From positions 1 through 11,120 of the forward strand of contig JBDUDA010000087.1 in assembly GCA_040003205.1 (NCBI GenBank): a stretch of DNA of 11,120 nt. The letters are read 5' to 3'. Shown here piece by piece: positions 1 through 6,869 of the stretch. The number at the start of each line of letters is the position of its first letter. The stretch's first letter is position 1. The notes under the pieces were generated by a model. It ran no database searches. It saw nothing but the letters and a program-made list of their open reading frames with translations, and was not told the DNA's origin. This DNA is from JALYIM01 sp040003205. Its GTDB lineage: Bacteria > Acidobacteriota > Terriglobia > Terriglobales > Acidobacteriaceae. The position numbers were made by a program, and so were the translations under genes.

Positions 1-1300
1 ACGTCAGATGGAGGCCGCGAATGTTGTCGCGCTTTCTCCAGACTTCCAAAATCACTTCGACCACATAGTCAATGTGGCTCTGGGTGTACATGCGTCGTGG
101 GATCGCAAGGCGAACCAAGTCCATTTTTGCGGCAGCCCCGAACATCAGCCCGCCGATTTCCACTGACCGAATTCCTCCCTCGAGGTAGAGCTCGACTGCA
201 AGAGCAACGCCCGGAAATTGATCGACCGGAATATGCGGGAGAAATGCGCGCGCGTCGATGTAGATCGCATGGCCGCCGGGAGGTTGCACAATCGGCACGC
301 CAGCGTCGGCGATATGGCTGCCCAGATAAGCGGTGGAAGCAATTCGATAGCGAAGATAGTCTTCTTCGAGCGCTTCGTGGAGTCCAACTGCGATGGCTTC
401 CAGATCGCGGCCCGCAAGACCTCCGTAGGTCGGATACCCTTCCGTCAGAATGAGCAAATCTTTCTGCTGTTGCGCAAGTAAATCGTCATTGGTACAGAGG
501 AATCCACCAATATTCGCCATGCCATCTTTCTTGGCTGACATGGTGCAGCCGTCCCCATAGCTGAACATTTCCTGCGCGATTTCTTTTGCGCTTTTCGACT
601 CATATCCTTTTTCGCGCTGCTTGATAAAGTAGGAGTTTTCCGCGAACCGGCAGGCATCGAAATATAAAGGGATGGAATGACGGTGGCAGATCGCGCTCAC
701 TTGGCGTACGTTCTCCATTGAAACCGGCTGGCCTCCGCCAGAATTATTGGTGACGGTGAGCAGGACCAGCGGCACGCGCTCGCGGCCTACTTTGGCGAGC
801 AGATTTTCGAGCGCAACCACATCCATATTGCCCTTAAAAGGATGCTTCAGGCTGGGCTGCTTGCCTTCGGGAATAACGAGGTCCACCGCTTCGGCGCCCA
901 CAAACTCCACGTTGGCACGCGTGGTATCGAAGTGGGTATTATTGGGAACGACATCGCCTTTTTTGCAGATCACGCTGAACAGGATCCGTTCCGCGGCCCG
1001 GCCTTGATGTGTCGGGATTACATGCGTGTATCCGAAGATGGCTTGCACTGCGGTTTTGAAGCGGTCGAAACTCTTGCTGCCGGCATAGCTTTCATCGCCC
1101 TCCATAATGGCGGCCCACTGGTGTGTAGACATGGCTCCTGTGCCGGAGTCTGTCAGCAGGTCAATGAGCACATCCGCCGCCGGAAGCAGGAAGAGGTTGT
1201 AGTACGCAGCTCGCAGCAACACCTCCCTTTCCGCGCGGGAGGTCCTGCGGATAGGTTCAACGCTTTTAATTCGAAAAGGCTCGATGATGGTTTTAATCAT
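1..1300 (-). CDS. tnaA: Tryptophanase (tryptophan indole-lyase), C-terminus cut by the window edge
   Basis: A PLP-dependent beta-eliminating lyase that should split L-tryptophan into indole, pyruvate and ammonia in the cytoplasm. My translation gives 433 residues before the left edge; the family has about 455-470, so roughly the last 30 are missing. Fold-type-I landmarks are Tyr72, the HQGR motif with Arg101, Asn186, Asp215/Arg218 (FDACR) and the PLP lysine Lys258 in MSAKKDG. Arg397 in VRLAIPR is the probable carboxylate-binding residue. The close relative tyrosine phenol-lyase has Thr124 and Arg381 at its phenol-binding positions. Here these are Asp125 (HFDTTR) and Ile382 (RSVEIG), as in tryptophanases, so indole-lyase is preferred. 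The ATG at 1300 is the first in-frame start, with an in-frame TAA nine bases upstream; the ribosome binding site is weak. It follows the large polysaccharide synthase gene by 42 bases and may share its transcript. No TnaC-like leader peptide gene is seen in that gap. Family certain; substrate call likely. Confidence 0.9.
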   Translation of the reverse strand, partial: MIKTIIEPFRIKSVEPIRRTSRAEREVLLRAAYYNLFLLPAADVLIDLLTDSGTGAMSTHQWAAIMEGDESYAGSKSFDRFKTAVQAIFGYTHVIPTHQGRAAERILFSVICKKGDVVPNNTHFDTTRANVEFVGAEAVDLVIPEGKQPSLKHPFKGNMDVVALENLLAKVGRERVPLVLLTVTNNSGGGQPVSMENVRQVSAICHRHSIPLYFDACRFAENSYFIKQREKGYESKSAKEIAQEMFSYGDGCTMSAKKDGMANIGGFLCTNDDLLAQQQKDLLILTEGYPTYGGLAGRDLEAIAVGLHEALEEDYLRYRIASTAYLGSHIADAGVPIVQPPGGHAIYIDARAFLPHIPVDQFPGVALAVELYLEGGIRSVEIGGLMFGAAAKMDLVRLAIPRRMYTQSHIDYVVEVILEVWRKRDNIRGLHLT

Positions 1301-1342
1301 GCCATTTTACTTAAGGCATTCAATTTGTTTCAGGCTCAAGGC

Positions 1343-4300
1343 CTAGCGAAGTTGAAGCTTATCTTCACTCTCTGACGGCCGGTAACTCACCGCTGCGGTG
1401 CGCTCTAGTTTGTCCCATGCAAAGCGACGGCCTTCGATTGCGCGCTTTACGGTTCGAAACAATACCACTGAAAAGAGCTGGCGGTAAGCAAATCGTTGTA
1501 GCCATACCTGGCTAAGAAGCCACGCATCTTCGCGGGCTTCGGGTTGGCGACGCTCCAAAGCGAACGCTATCGCAGAGGTAATGAAATCAATGATCAGGAA
1601 GGCTGCAAAGAAAACCACCAGCCGTTGGAAACTGGCCGGATCGGTTGACTCGGGATGGAATAATTTCTGCACCAGATACCAGAGAGCTCCGACCACAAAC
1701 ATCACGTCAATAAATGGCGAGACCAGAGGCAGCAGTATCTGAAAAATTAAAATGTTGGGCAATGCGATCCATCCCAACACGCCTTTGCGGGCAAACACAG
1801 CGCGATGTTTCCAAACGGCTTGCAAGATTCCAAAAGACCAGCGAAAACGTTGCCGCATTAATCCATTAGCGTTGCTTGGGGCTTCGGTATACGCAAGCGC
1901 GATGTCTTCGTATTCGACGCGATATCCGCCGCGCAGGAGCGCCATCGTTAAATCGGCATCTTCGGCCACTGTGTCGGTGTGATAACAGCCCGCTTCCTTG
2001 ACGGCGGAAACTCGCCAGGCGCCGATTGCACCCGGGACAACGCTCACCGCGCCCAAAGTGTTAAGCGCCCGCCGCTCGAAATTCTGGCTGGTGATGTATT
2101 CCAGCGCCTGCCATCGCGTCCACAGGTTGATACGATTGCCGACCTTGGCGTTTCCCGCTACGGCTCCGACTTTCGGATTGAGGAAGTGCGGCACCATGCG
2201 GGAGATGGCCTCGCGAGCGATAACGGTGTCCGCGTCAATGCCTACGAAGATTTCTTCATCGCGCAGATGTTGCAGTCCAAAATTCAACGCCTCGGCCTTG
2301 CCGGAGTTTGCCTTAGTTAGGATCAGCACCCGGCCTGAGGCTTGCTCCGCACTAAACACTCTGCGAGCAACTTCCAGAGTGCGATCGCTGGAACCGTCAT
2401 CGATCACAATCACACGGAAGTTGGAGTAGTTTGACGCAAGCACGGCGCGCACGGTCCGCTCGATGACTTTCTCTTCGTTATATGCGGGAACCAATACTGC
2501 GACCGGAGGCCTGTAGCTCCGTGTCTCTTCGGGCAGTCCGTAGTGTGAATGCCGCAAGCGATCATAAATCGCAAATGCACCGATGAAGAGGAGGCGTCCC
2601 GTCATAAGCAAGTCGCCGAGGAAAAATATCCACGTGATGGCCTTAATGCCAATGTCAAACAGCCAGAACCCGATCCAGGTTAAGCGCGCTCCCCAGCGCT
2701 CGTTCGTTGGAATTGGCGGCATTACCTCAGCCCGGCTCTTGCCCAATAATTCGTAAACCGGGACGATCGCAAGCCCCTTCGCGCGAGCTCCCTCAATAAT
2801 CTTGGGCAGGGCCAGTAGCGTCTGCTCGCGATCCCCTCCACCGTCATGCAACAAAATAATATTTCCGCAACGAATATCGGCCGAGCAGGGGGGAAGGTGT
2901 TCGAGAACATCAGAAGCGATCTGGTCGGCAGTGTGACGAGGATTATCCCGCCAGTCATTGGGGTCGACTTTGTCGCCGATCGTGATGTAACCCATCGACT
3001 GGGTGAATTCCAGCGGACGCACCTCGTCCTCCGTGTCGGGTTCAGCATCAATCGAGTAAGGAGGGCGGAACATGACCGTCCTGATTCCCAACCGGCTCGC
3101 GAACAGTCTTTCAGTGAGATTCAGCTCCAGCTTCATATAACGGCTGGAAAGGTTGCTGATGTCAGGATGGGTAAAGGTGTGGTTCCCGATAGAGTGACCT
3201 TCGCGGTAAATGCGTGAAGTAAGGGAATCGTACTTATCGGACTGAATTCCGATCAGGAAAAAAGTTGCGGTAGCTCGTTCGCGTTTCAGGACATCTAAAA
3301 TTTTGGGCGTCCACTCGGGATCGGGTCCATCGTCAAATGTGAGTGCAACCTGGTTTTTGCTGGCTCCATAGCGTCCCACGCGGTAAGGCTCCGGCAAAGA
3401 GTCGAAGCTCTCATCGGAAATGAGGGCGGTGTTAGAGTCTACGGTTATTGTGCGTCGCCCCACCAGTGGACTAGCCTCGATACGGAGGACCTCGCCCTCC
3501 CCTTCCATGTCTACATCCTGACCGGGGGGAACGTCTTTCAACTTATCGGGTGCCGATGGCTCCCCCGGTACGTCCCAGACCCGCCACAGGGAGCGATCTT
3601 CCGAACCAAGCCTCCACAGGGCAAAGGTCTTGATCCCCAACCGTTGCGCCGCGCGCATCTGATTTAGGGCCGTGACTGCGTCGAGATACCAAACATCGTG
3701 CTGCACATTGTTTTCGTCAAGATAGCTAACGTGAGGGTTGAGACTGTCGCCGTCAAAATCTACGTCTTCTTCGGAATCTCGCGCTGTTAGCCAGACATCC
3801 TGCACCGACTGATTTTTGTCGCGTTCCTCACGTGAAAATTTGTCATGCTTCGGCTTGCTGACCCAGTCGTAACCGTAGTTGCCAATCGCGCAGATTAGCT
3901 TGTCCTGCGGAACCACTTTTTTCGCCGCAGCCAGATTCGCGGTGAACCAATCCTGCGAAGCAACAGGACCGGGCGTTCCTGGGTTTGGATAATGCTCGTC
4001 ATAATTCATCAACACCAGGCCATCCACCACAGCCGAGATTGCTCGATAGTCGACGTCTACACTGCGCGCGGGAACACTCACGTAAAGCTTCATGCCGTTG
4101 CGATGCAGGTCGTCTGACAATTCTTTGAGAAGATTTCTGTAGCCGGCTTGAGCGTTATCTGGAACTTCCTCGAAATCCACCATGATTCCGCGATATTTGT
4201 CACTCGCAAGAAAGATGGAGATTTCTTTCCTGAATTTCGCGCGGGCATCGGTACTGTTCAAAAAATCACCAACACTCGTCATCCAGTTGGTGCCGTCAAA

Positions 4301-4852
4301 ATTGTTTACCAACGGGAAAACTTCCATCCCGGTATCTTCCGCTTTTAGGAATGGCATCACCTTGTCATCCACGGTGCGGACGGTCCCGCCCTGCAAGACG
4401 TCGAAGAATCTGTTCGTTTGCTCGTCCACCCCTTGAAGGTGACCGTCGGGGGTTAGGACGTGGAGCCACTCGGGGTAGAGCAAGTCGATCTGGCGGGCAT
4501 ACTCGCGCAGGGAGGAGAAGCTAGCCGCATCCCACGGGACATAAAAAGCGGCGCGAATTCCCTCTTCAGCATTCAATTTCACGGTCGAAGGAGCAATTTT
4601 TGATTTCCGGTGACTCCGTCGCGCCGCCAGCTTTTTTCGGAGGTCTTTCGCTTTCTCTTTCTCGGTTTCCTTTAGAGCGTGGTACGGACGCTTCTGTAAC
4701 GGCAACAGCAAACCAGGCAAAGCCTCGTCGCGCAGTGCGGTATATACAAAAAAAATGATCAGCGCGGTTAGAGCGATGGCTAGAACATCGAATAGCCGGC
4801 GCAGTCGCTTCCAGCGAGCCCGCAAAGGATCGAAAAAAATCGGTTTCGCCAT
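1343..4852 (-). CDS. Trifunctional membrane polysaccharide synthase: GH18 + NodB deacetylase + GT2
   Basis: 1169 residues with three enzyme domains. An N-terminal basic stretch and membrane anchor (about 22-40) lead to a GH18 domain of the YaaH/SleL kind (about 97-430), with VDFEE giving Asp226 and catalytic Glu228, then MNYDEH (283-287) and ALWRLGSED (411-419). A NodB deacetylase domain (about 497-702) has TFDDGPD (catalytic Asp507, metal Asp508), metal ligands His558 and His562 in HTFTH, RPPY (596-599), DW at 633-634 and LLHD with His669. Hydrophobic segments (about 722-764) precede a GT2 domain (about 780-1010) with IDDGSSD (Asp818/819), DAD (873-875), AEDAD (Asp965) and QRFRW (1001-1005), the signature of processive synthases. 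More membrane helices follow (about 1026-1064 and 1077-1099). GT2 should face the cytoplasm and the other two domains the periplasm. All core motifs are intact. The substrate is inferred to be UDP-GlcNAc from the deacetylase and GH18 partners. It is divergent from the GT-C gene and followed by tryptophanase. Confidence 0.93.
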   Translation of the reverse strand: MAKPIFFDPLRARWKRLRRLFDVLAIALTALIIFFVYTALRDEALPGLLLPLQKRPYHALKETEKEKAKDLRKKLAARRSHRKSKIAPSTVKLNAEEGIRAAFYVPWDAASFSSLREYARQIDLLYPEWLHVLTPDGHLQGVDEQTNRFFDVLQGGTVRTVDDKVMPFLKAEDTGMEVFPLVNNFDGTNWMTSVGDFLNSTDARAKFRKEISIFLASDKYRGIMVDFEEVPDNAQAGYRNLLKELSDDLHRNGMKLYVSVPARSVDVDYRAISAVVDGLVLMNYDEHYPNPGTPGPVASQDWFTANLAAAKKVVPQDKLICAIGNYGYDWVSKPKHDKFSREERDKNQSVQDVWLTARDSEEDVDFDGDSLNPHVSYLDENNVQHDVWYLDAVTALNQMRAAQRLGIKTFALWRLGSEDRSLWRVWDVPGEPSAPDKLKDVPPGQDVDMEGEGEVLRIEASPLVGRRTITVDSNTALISDESFDSLPEPYRVGRYGASKNQVALTFDDGPDPEWTPKILDVLKRERATATFFLIGIQSDKYDSLTSRIYREGHSIGNHTFTHPDISNLSSRYMKLELNLTERLFASRLGIRTVMFRPPYSIDAEPDTEDEVRPLEFTQSMGYITIGDKVDPNDWRDNPRHTADQIASDVLEHLPPCSADIRCGNIILLHDGGGDREQTLLALPKIIEGARAKGLAIVPVYELLGKSRAEVMPPIPTNERWGARLTWIGFWLFDIGIKAITWIFFLGDLLMTGRLLFIGAFAIYDRLRHSHYGLPEETRSYRPPVAVLVPAYNEEKVIERTVRAVLASNYSNFRVIVIDDGSSDRTLEVARRVFSAEQASGRVLILTKANSGKAEALNFGLQHLRDEEIFVGIDADTVIAREAISRMVPHFLNPKVGAVAGNAKVGNRINLWTRWQALEYITSQNFERRALNTLGAVSVVPGAIGAWRVSAVKEAGCYHTDTVAEDADLTMALLRGGYRVEYEDIALAYTEAPSNANGLMRQRFRWSFGILQAVWKHRAVFARKGVLGWIALPNILIFQILLPLVSPFIDVMFVVGALWYLVQKLFHPESTDPASFQRLVVFFAAFLIIDFITSAIAFALERRQPEAREDAWLLSQVWLQRFAYRQLFSVVLFRTVKRAIEGRRFAWDKLERTAAVSYRPSESEDKLQLR

Positions 4853-4870
4853 GTAGATTTTAGCTACTTC

Positions 4871-4899
4871 ATCCTAAGCTGCGAAAATGCGAGGGTCAA
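4871..4899 (-). promoter_or_regulatory. Candidate sigma70 promoter for the GH18-NodB-GT2 gene
   Basis: On the minus strand, TTGACC (4899-4894) and TAGGAT (4876-4871) are separated by 17 bases. The -35 box matches consensus at five of six positions and the -10 box at four. Transcription would begin near 4864, leaving a leader of only about 12 bases before the ATG at 4852 and no clear Shine-Dalgarno. Found by eye in a divergent spacer; no experimental support. Confidence 0.4.
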
Positions 4900-4947
4900 A
4901 CAAACTCGATTTCGACCGCCACAATAGAGCTTTCACAAATCCCGTCA

Positions 4948-4975
4948 TTGAGAAGCGCGAGAAACACTATATATT
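4948..4975 (+). promoter_or_regulatory. Candidate sigma70 promoter for the GT-C gene, leaderless geometry
   Basis: TTGAGA (4948-4953) and TATATT (4970-4975) are separated by 16 bases, each matching consensus at five of six positions. Transcription would start about seven bases after the -10 box, at about 4982, which is the first base of the GTG start codon. There is no purine-rich Shine-Dalgarno before that codon, which is consistent with a leaderless mRNA. The alternative is a start codon further inside the gene. Confidence 0.4.
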
Positions 4976-4981
4976 CGCAAC

Positions 4982-6364
4982 GTGCGCGAACTTGTCCGCA
5001 AGCAAATCTGGCTTTTTGTGGTTGCGGCCTGCGCCGCAATTGGACTGCGCCTGCTGTTTATTTACCGCTTTCCGGGCATCACGATTGACTCTTTTGTGTA
5101 CGGAGACATAGCCAAGAACTGGCTTCAGCACGGGATTTACGGCTTAAGCGGGCCGGAGGAAATTTCTCCCACTTATATCCGCCTTCCTGGGTACCCGGCA
5201 TTCCTGGCGGCGGTGTTTGCGATTTTCGGAATGGAACATTATCGCGCGGTGTTAGTTGTGCAGCTGTTTGTAGACGTGGCAAGTTGTTTCTTGATTGCCG
5301 ATATCACCCGCCGAATTATTTCTGATCGTGCGGCAAAAGCTGCCTTCTTTTTGGCTGCACTCTGCCCCTTCCTCGCGGACTATTGTGCGGCCGCCCTGAC
5401 CGAGACGCCGGAACTCTTCTTCACCACGATGGCTTTCGATTGTGCCATCGCGAACCTGCAATCTTCCGACGGACGGCGGATCGCGCCGTGGATTTGGTGT
5501 GGCTGCTCGGTCGCGGCCGCAATACTGCTGCGGCCTGACGGAGGCTTGCTCCTGTTCGCGCTGCTGACTTATCTTTCGTTAGTCACCATCCGAAGGATTC
5601 ACGCAAAACGCCCATTTTTTCAGTTCGTCGGGGCGGGATTGATTCTGCTTGTGGTTTCACTTGCTCCGCTTCTCCCGTGGGGTCTGCGCAATCTACACAC
5701 TTTGCACCGCTTTGAACCTCTGGCGCCACGTTATGCCAACGAACCCGACGAATTCGTACCCTTGGGATTCAATCAATGGATGAAAACCTGGGTCATTGAC
5801 TACGTATCGGTAGAAGAGATTTACTGGCCTGTCCCCGGCGATAAAGTCGAAGCTGAGAAGTTGCCCTCTCGGGCTTTCGATTCGATCGAGCAACGTGCCA
5901 CCACGATGCAATTGTGGTCGGACTACAACGAAGCGCAGAGAGTCACTCCGGAACTTGATAAACGATTTACGACGTTAGCAGAAGAGCGAATCGCATACTC
6001 GCCCCTGCGATATTATCTGTGGCTTCCAGCAGCGCGAATCGGCGATATGTGGTTCCGTCCGCGAACTGAGAAGTTGCCCGCCGATAGCCGCTGGTGGGAA
6101 TTCAACGACGACGGAAAATGGTCGGCGCTGGCGGTCGTGTTTGGACTCGTAAATTTCGCGTACATTGCAGCCGCTCTCATTTCTCCTCTTCGAAGAAAGC
6201 CAATACTCTATCTCGGTTTGCTGCTGGCATTCGTAATAGTGCGCTCGGCGTTCCTCAGCACCCTGGAGAATCCTGAACCGCGCTACACGCTGGAATGCTA
6301 TCCAGTGGTGATCGTTCTTGCGGCTGGATTGCTGAGGGGAAATAAGTCAACTACCCCAGAATAA
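4982..6364 (+). CDS. GT-C membrane glycosyltransferase, PMT/ArnT-like (GT39/PMT_2)
   Basis: 460 residues, very hydrophobic, with the layout of the dolichyl- or undecaprenyl-phosphate-sugar dependent transferases. After a first helix (about 10-28) comes an extracytoplasmic loop with Asp36 in ITIDSFVYGD, the usual place of the catalytic acid, then RLPGYPAFLA (68-77), a form of the conserved loop before helix 2. Further helices lie at about 87-108, 118-140, 170-202 and 213-234. A soluble periplasmic stretch follows (about 240-375), then C-terminal helices and the ENPEPRYTLECYP segment (429-441) typical of the family. It should move a sugar from a lipid carrier to an unknown acceptor at the outer face of the inner membrane. 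The start is GTG at 4982; no upstream in-frame start was evident. It is divergent from the GH18-NodB-GT2 gene and may work on the same envelope glycan. Donor and acceptor cannot be read from the sequence. The downstream repeat copy begins seven bases after the stop. Confidence 0.85.
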   Translation: MRELVRKQIWLFVVAACAAIGLRLLFIYRFPGITIDSFVYGDIAKNWLQHGIYGLSGPEEISPTYIRLPGYPAFLAAVFAIFGMEHYRAVLVVQLFVDVASCFLIADITRRIISDRAAKAAFFLAALCPFLADYCAAALTETPELFFTTMAFDCAIANLQSSDGRRIAPWIWCGCSVAAAILLRPDGGLLLFALLTYLSLVTIRRIHAKRPFFQFVGAGLILLVVSLAPLLPWGLRNLHTLHRFEPLAPRYANEPDEFVPLGFNQWMKTWVIDYVSVEEIYWPVPGDKVEAEKLPSRAFDSIEQRATTMQLWSDYNEAQRVTPELDKRFTTLAEERIAYSPLRYYLWLPAARIGDMWFRPRTEKLPADSRWWEFNDDGKWSALAVVFGLVNFAYIAAALISPLRRKPILYLGLLLAFVIVRSAFLSTLENPEPRYTLECYPVVIVLAAGLLRGNKSTTPE

Positions 6365-6371
6365 ACATTCA

Positions 6372-6435
6372 TGTCAGGTTGAGCGATAGAGCCGCTCACG
6401 AAGTGAACGACGACGACGGCGTCGAATCATCCCTA
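6372..6435 (+). repeat. Interspersed repeat, copy A
   Basis: The copy starts with TGTCAGGTTGAGCG and ends with GTCGAATCATCCCTAT. Between them is a 35-base insert containing a small hairpin, TCAC (6396-6399), loop GAA, GTGA (6403-6406). The two outer boxes match copies B and C near 9500-9650. It begins seven bases after the GT-C stop codon, so its hairpin could affect the 3' end of that transcript, but there is no T-run. Confidence 0.6.
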
Positions 6436-6481
6436 TCAGCTTTTGGCGGGGGATTCAGTCAAAGGCACGTTCGAGGCGACT

Positions 6482-6498
6482 AAAAAAACTCGCTGAGT
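6482..6498 (-). terminator. Possible short intrinsic terminator, minus strand
   Basis: On the minus strand the sequence reads ACTC-AGC-GAGT (6498-6488), followed by a run of T (6487-6482). The four-base stem is weak for a real terminator. Its position, about 20 bases past the stop of the 71-codon frame and pointing the right way, is what makes it worth recording. It would also close read-through from the lolA-like gene upstream. Confidence 0.3.
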
Positions 6499-6517
6499 GA
6501 CAGCGCCTTCAGGGCTT

Positions 6518-6733
6518 CTACCCCAAAGGCGAATCGCTCATACGAAACTTGGTGCGAACATGTTCTGAGATTAGTTGGATCGCGCCGCGGTTAGAGAGGG
6601 GGTCGGACTGAGCCAGATATCTCATGGCCTCAACCAGGGTCCGCTGGCCGTCCACGTAACGCGGGTCTGAGGTCCGCTCACGACGACGGCGTCCAACCGT
6701 AGGCAAAACATGGATAGTAAAGACTTTAGCCAT
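6518..6733 (-). CDS. Possible small basic protein, 71 aa, unrecognised
   Basis: I do not recognise this protein. It starts MAKVFTIHVLP, then has an Arg-rich patch GRRRRERTSDPR (14-25) and a stretch that could be helical (about 28-64) ending SEHVRTKFR. There is no signal peptide, membrane helix or cysteine. In its favour are a promoter-like pair about 75 bases upstream and a hairpin plus T-run just beyond its stop, both on its strand. Against it are no Shine-Dalgarno before the ATG and codons 15-22 lying in DNA that matches the inner part of repeat copy A. It may be a real small protein, a short RNA gene or a chance frame. Confidence 0.3.
   Translation of the reverse strand: MAKVFTIHVLPTVGRRRRERTSDPRYVDGQRTLVEAMRYLAQSDPLSNRGAIQLISEHVRTKFRMSDSPLG
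6674..6696 (+). repeat. Partial direct repeat of the inner segment of copy A
   Basis: CCGCTCA followed by CGACGACGGCGTC and then CAA repeats the segment at 6392-6425 if 12 bases are removed from the earlier one; only one base differs otherwise (GTCGAA against GTCCAA). The repeat's outer boxes (TTGAGCG and ATCCCTA) are absent here, so this is either a fragment or a separate duplication about 280 bases away. Confidence 0.4.
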
Positions 6734-6807
6734 CTAACCAACACTCGCGCCCTGCAAATTTTGTCTGCTGCTCTGCCGAAGATCCCGCACATTCCGGCCA
6801 GTTTGGC

Positions 6808-6835
6808 AGTATAACGCCCGAATCTTGAATTTCAG
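6808..6835 (-). promoter_or_regulatory. Candidate promoter for the small minus-strand unit
   Basis: Minus-strand CTGAAA (6835-6830) and TATACT (6813-6808) are separated by 16 bases. The -10 box matches five of six consensus positions and the -35 box four. Transcription would begin near 6801, about 68 bases before the ATG at 6733. It lies just after the lolA-like stop codon, so it would drive only the small frame or a short RNA. Confidence 0.3.
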
Positions 6836-6869
6836 CATAAAACTTACTGCAAGTATCTAAAAGCTAAGA

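Larger units (their letters stand above)
6365..6869. other. Gap between convergent genes: repeat copy, possible small transcription unit
   Basis: 505 bases between the ends of the GT-C gene (plus) and the lolA-like gene (minus). It holds a copy of the interspersed repeat (6372-6435), a short hairpin followed by a T-run reading on the minus strand (6482-6498), a 71-codon minus-strand reading frame (6518-6733) and a promoter-like pair (6808-6835). A second partial match to the repeat's inner segment lies at 6674-6696. I found no tRNA or known structured RNA here. Confidence 0.6.

Noticed and set aside
1..1300. Tyrosine phenol-lyase as the identity of the left-edge gene
   Set aside because: The phenol-contacting Thr and Arg of that enzyme are Asp125 and Ile382 here, matching tryptophanase.
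1301..1342. AGGC-CTTGA-GCCT stem in the gap between the polysaccharide synthase and tryptophanase genes
   Set aside because: It is only four base pairs and is followed by GAAACAAATTG rather than a T-run, so it gives no support for termination.
842..1375. Long open frame on the plus strand (177 codons) opposite the tryptophanase gene
   Set aside because: The minus-strand frame encodes a clear tryptophanase with all catalytic residues; the opposite frame has no recognisable protein and also runs into the end of the polysaccharide synthase gene.
6365..6869. Search for a tRNA or attachment site in the largest gap
   Set aside because: GTCGAATC at 6421-6428 resembles a T-loop, but no acceptor stem, anticodon arm or CCA fits around it; it belongs to repeat copy A.
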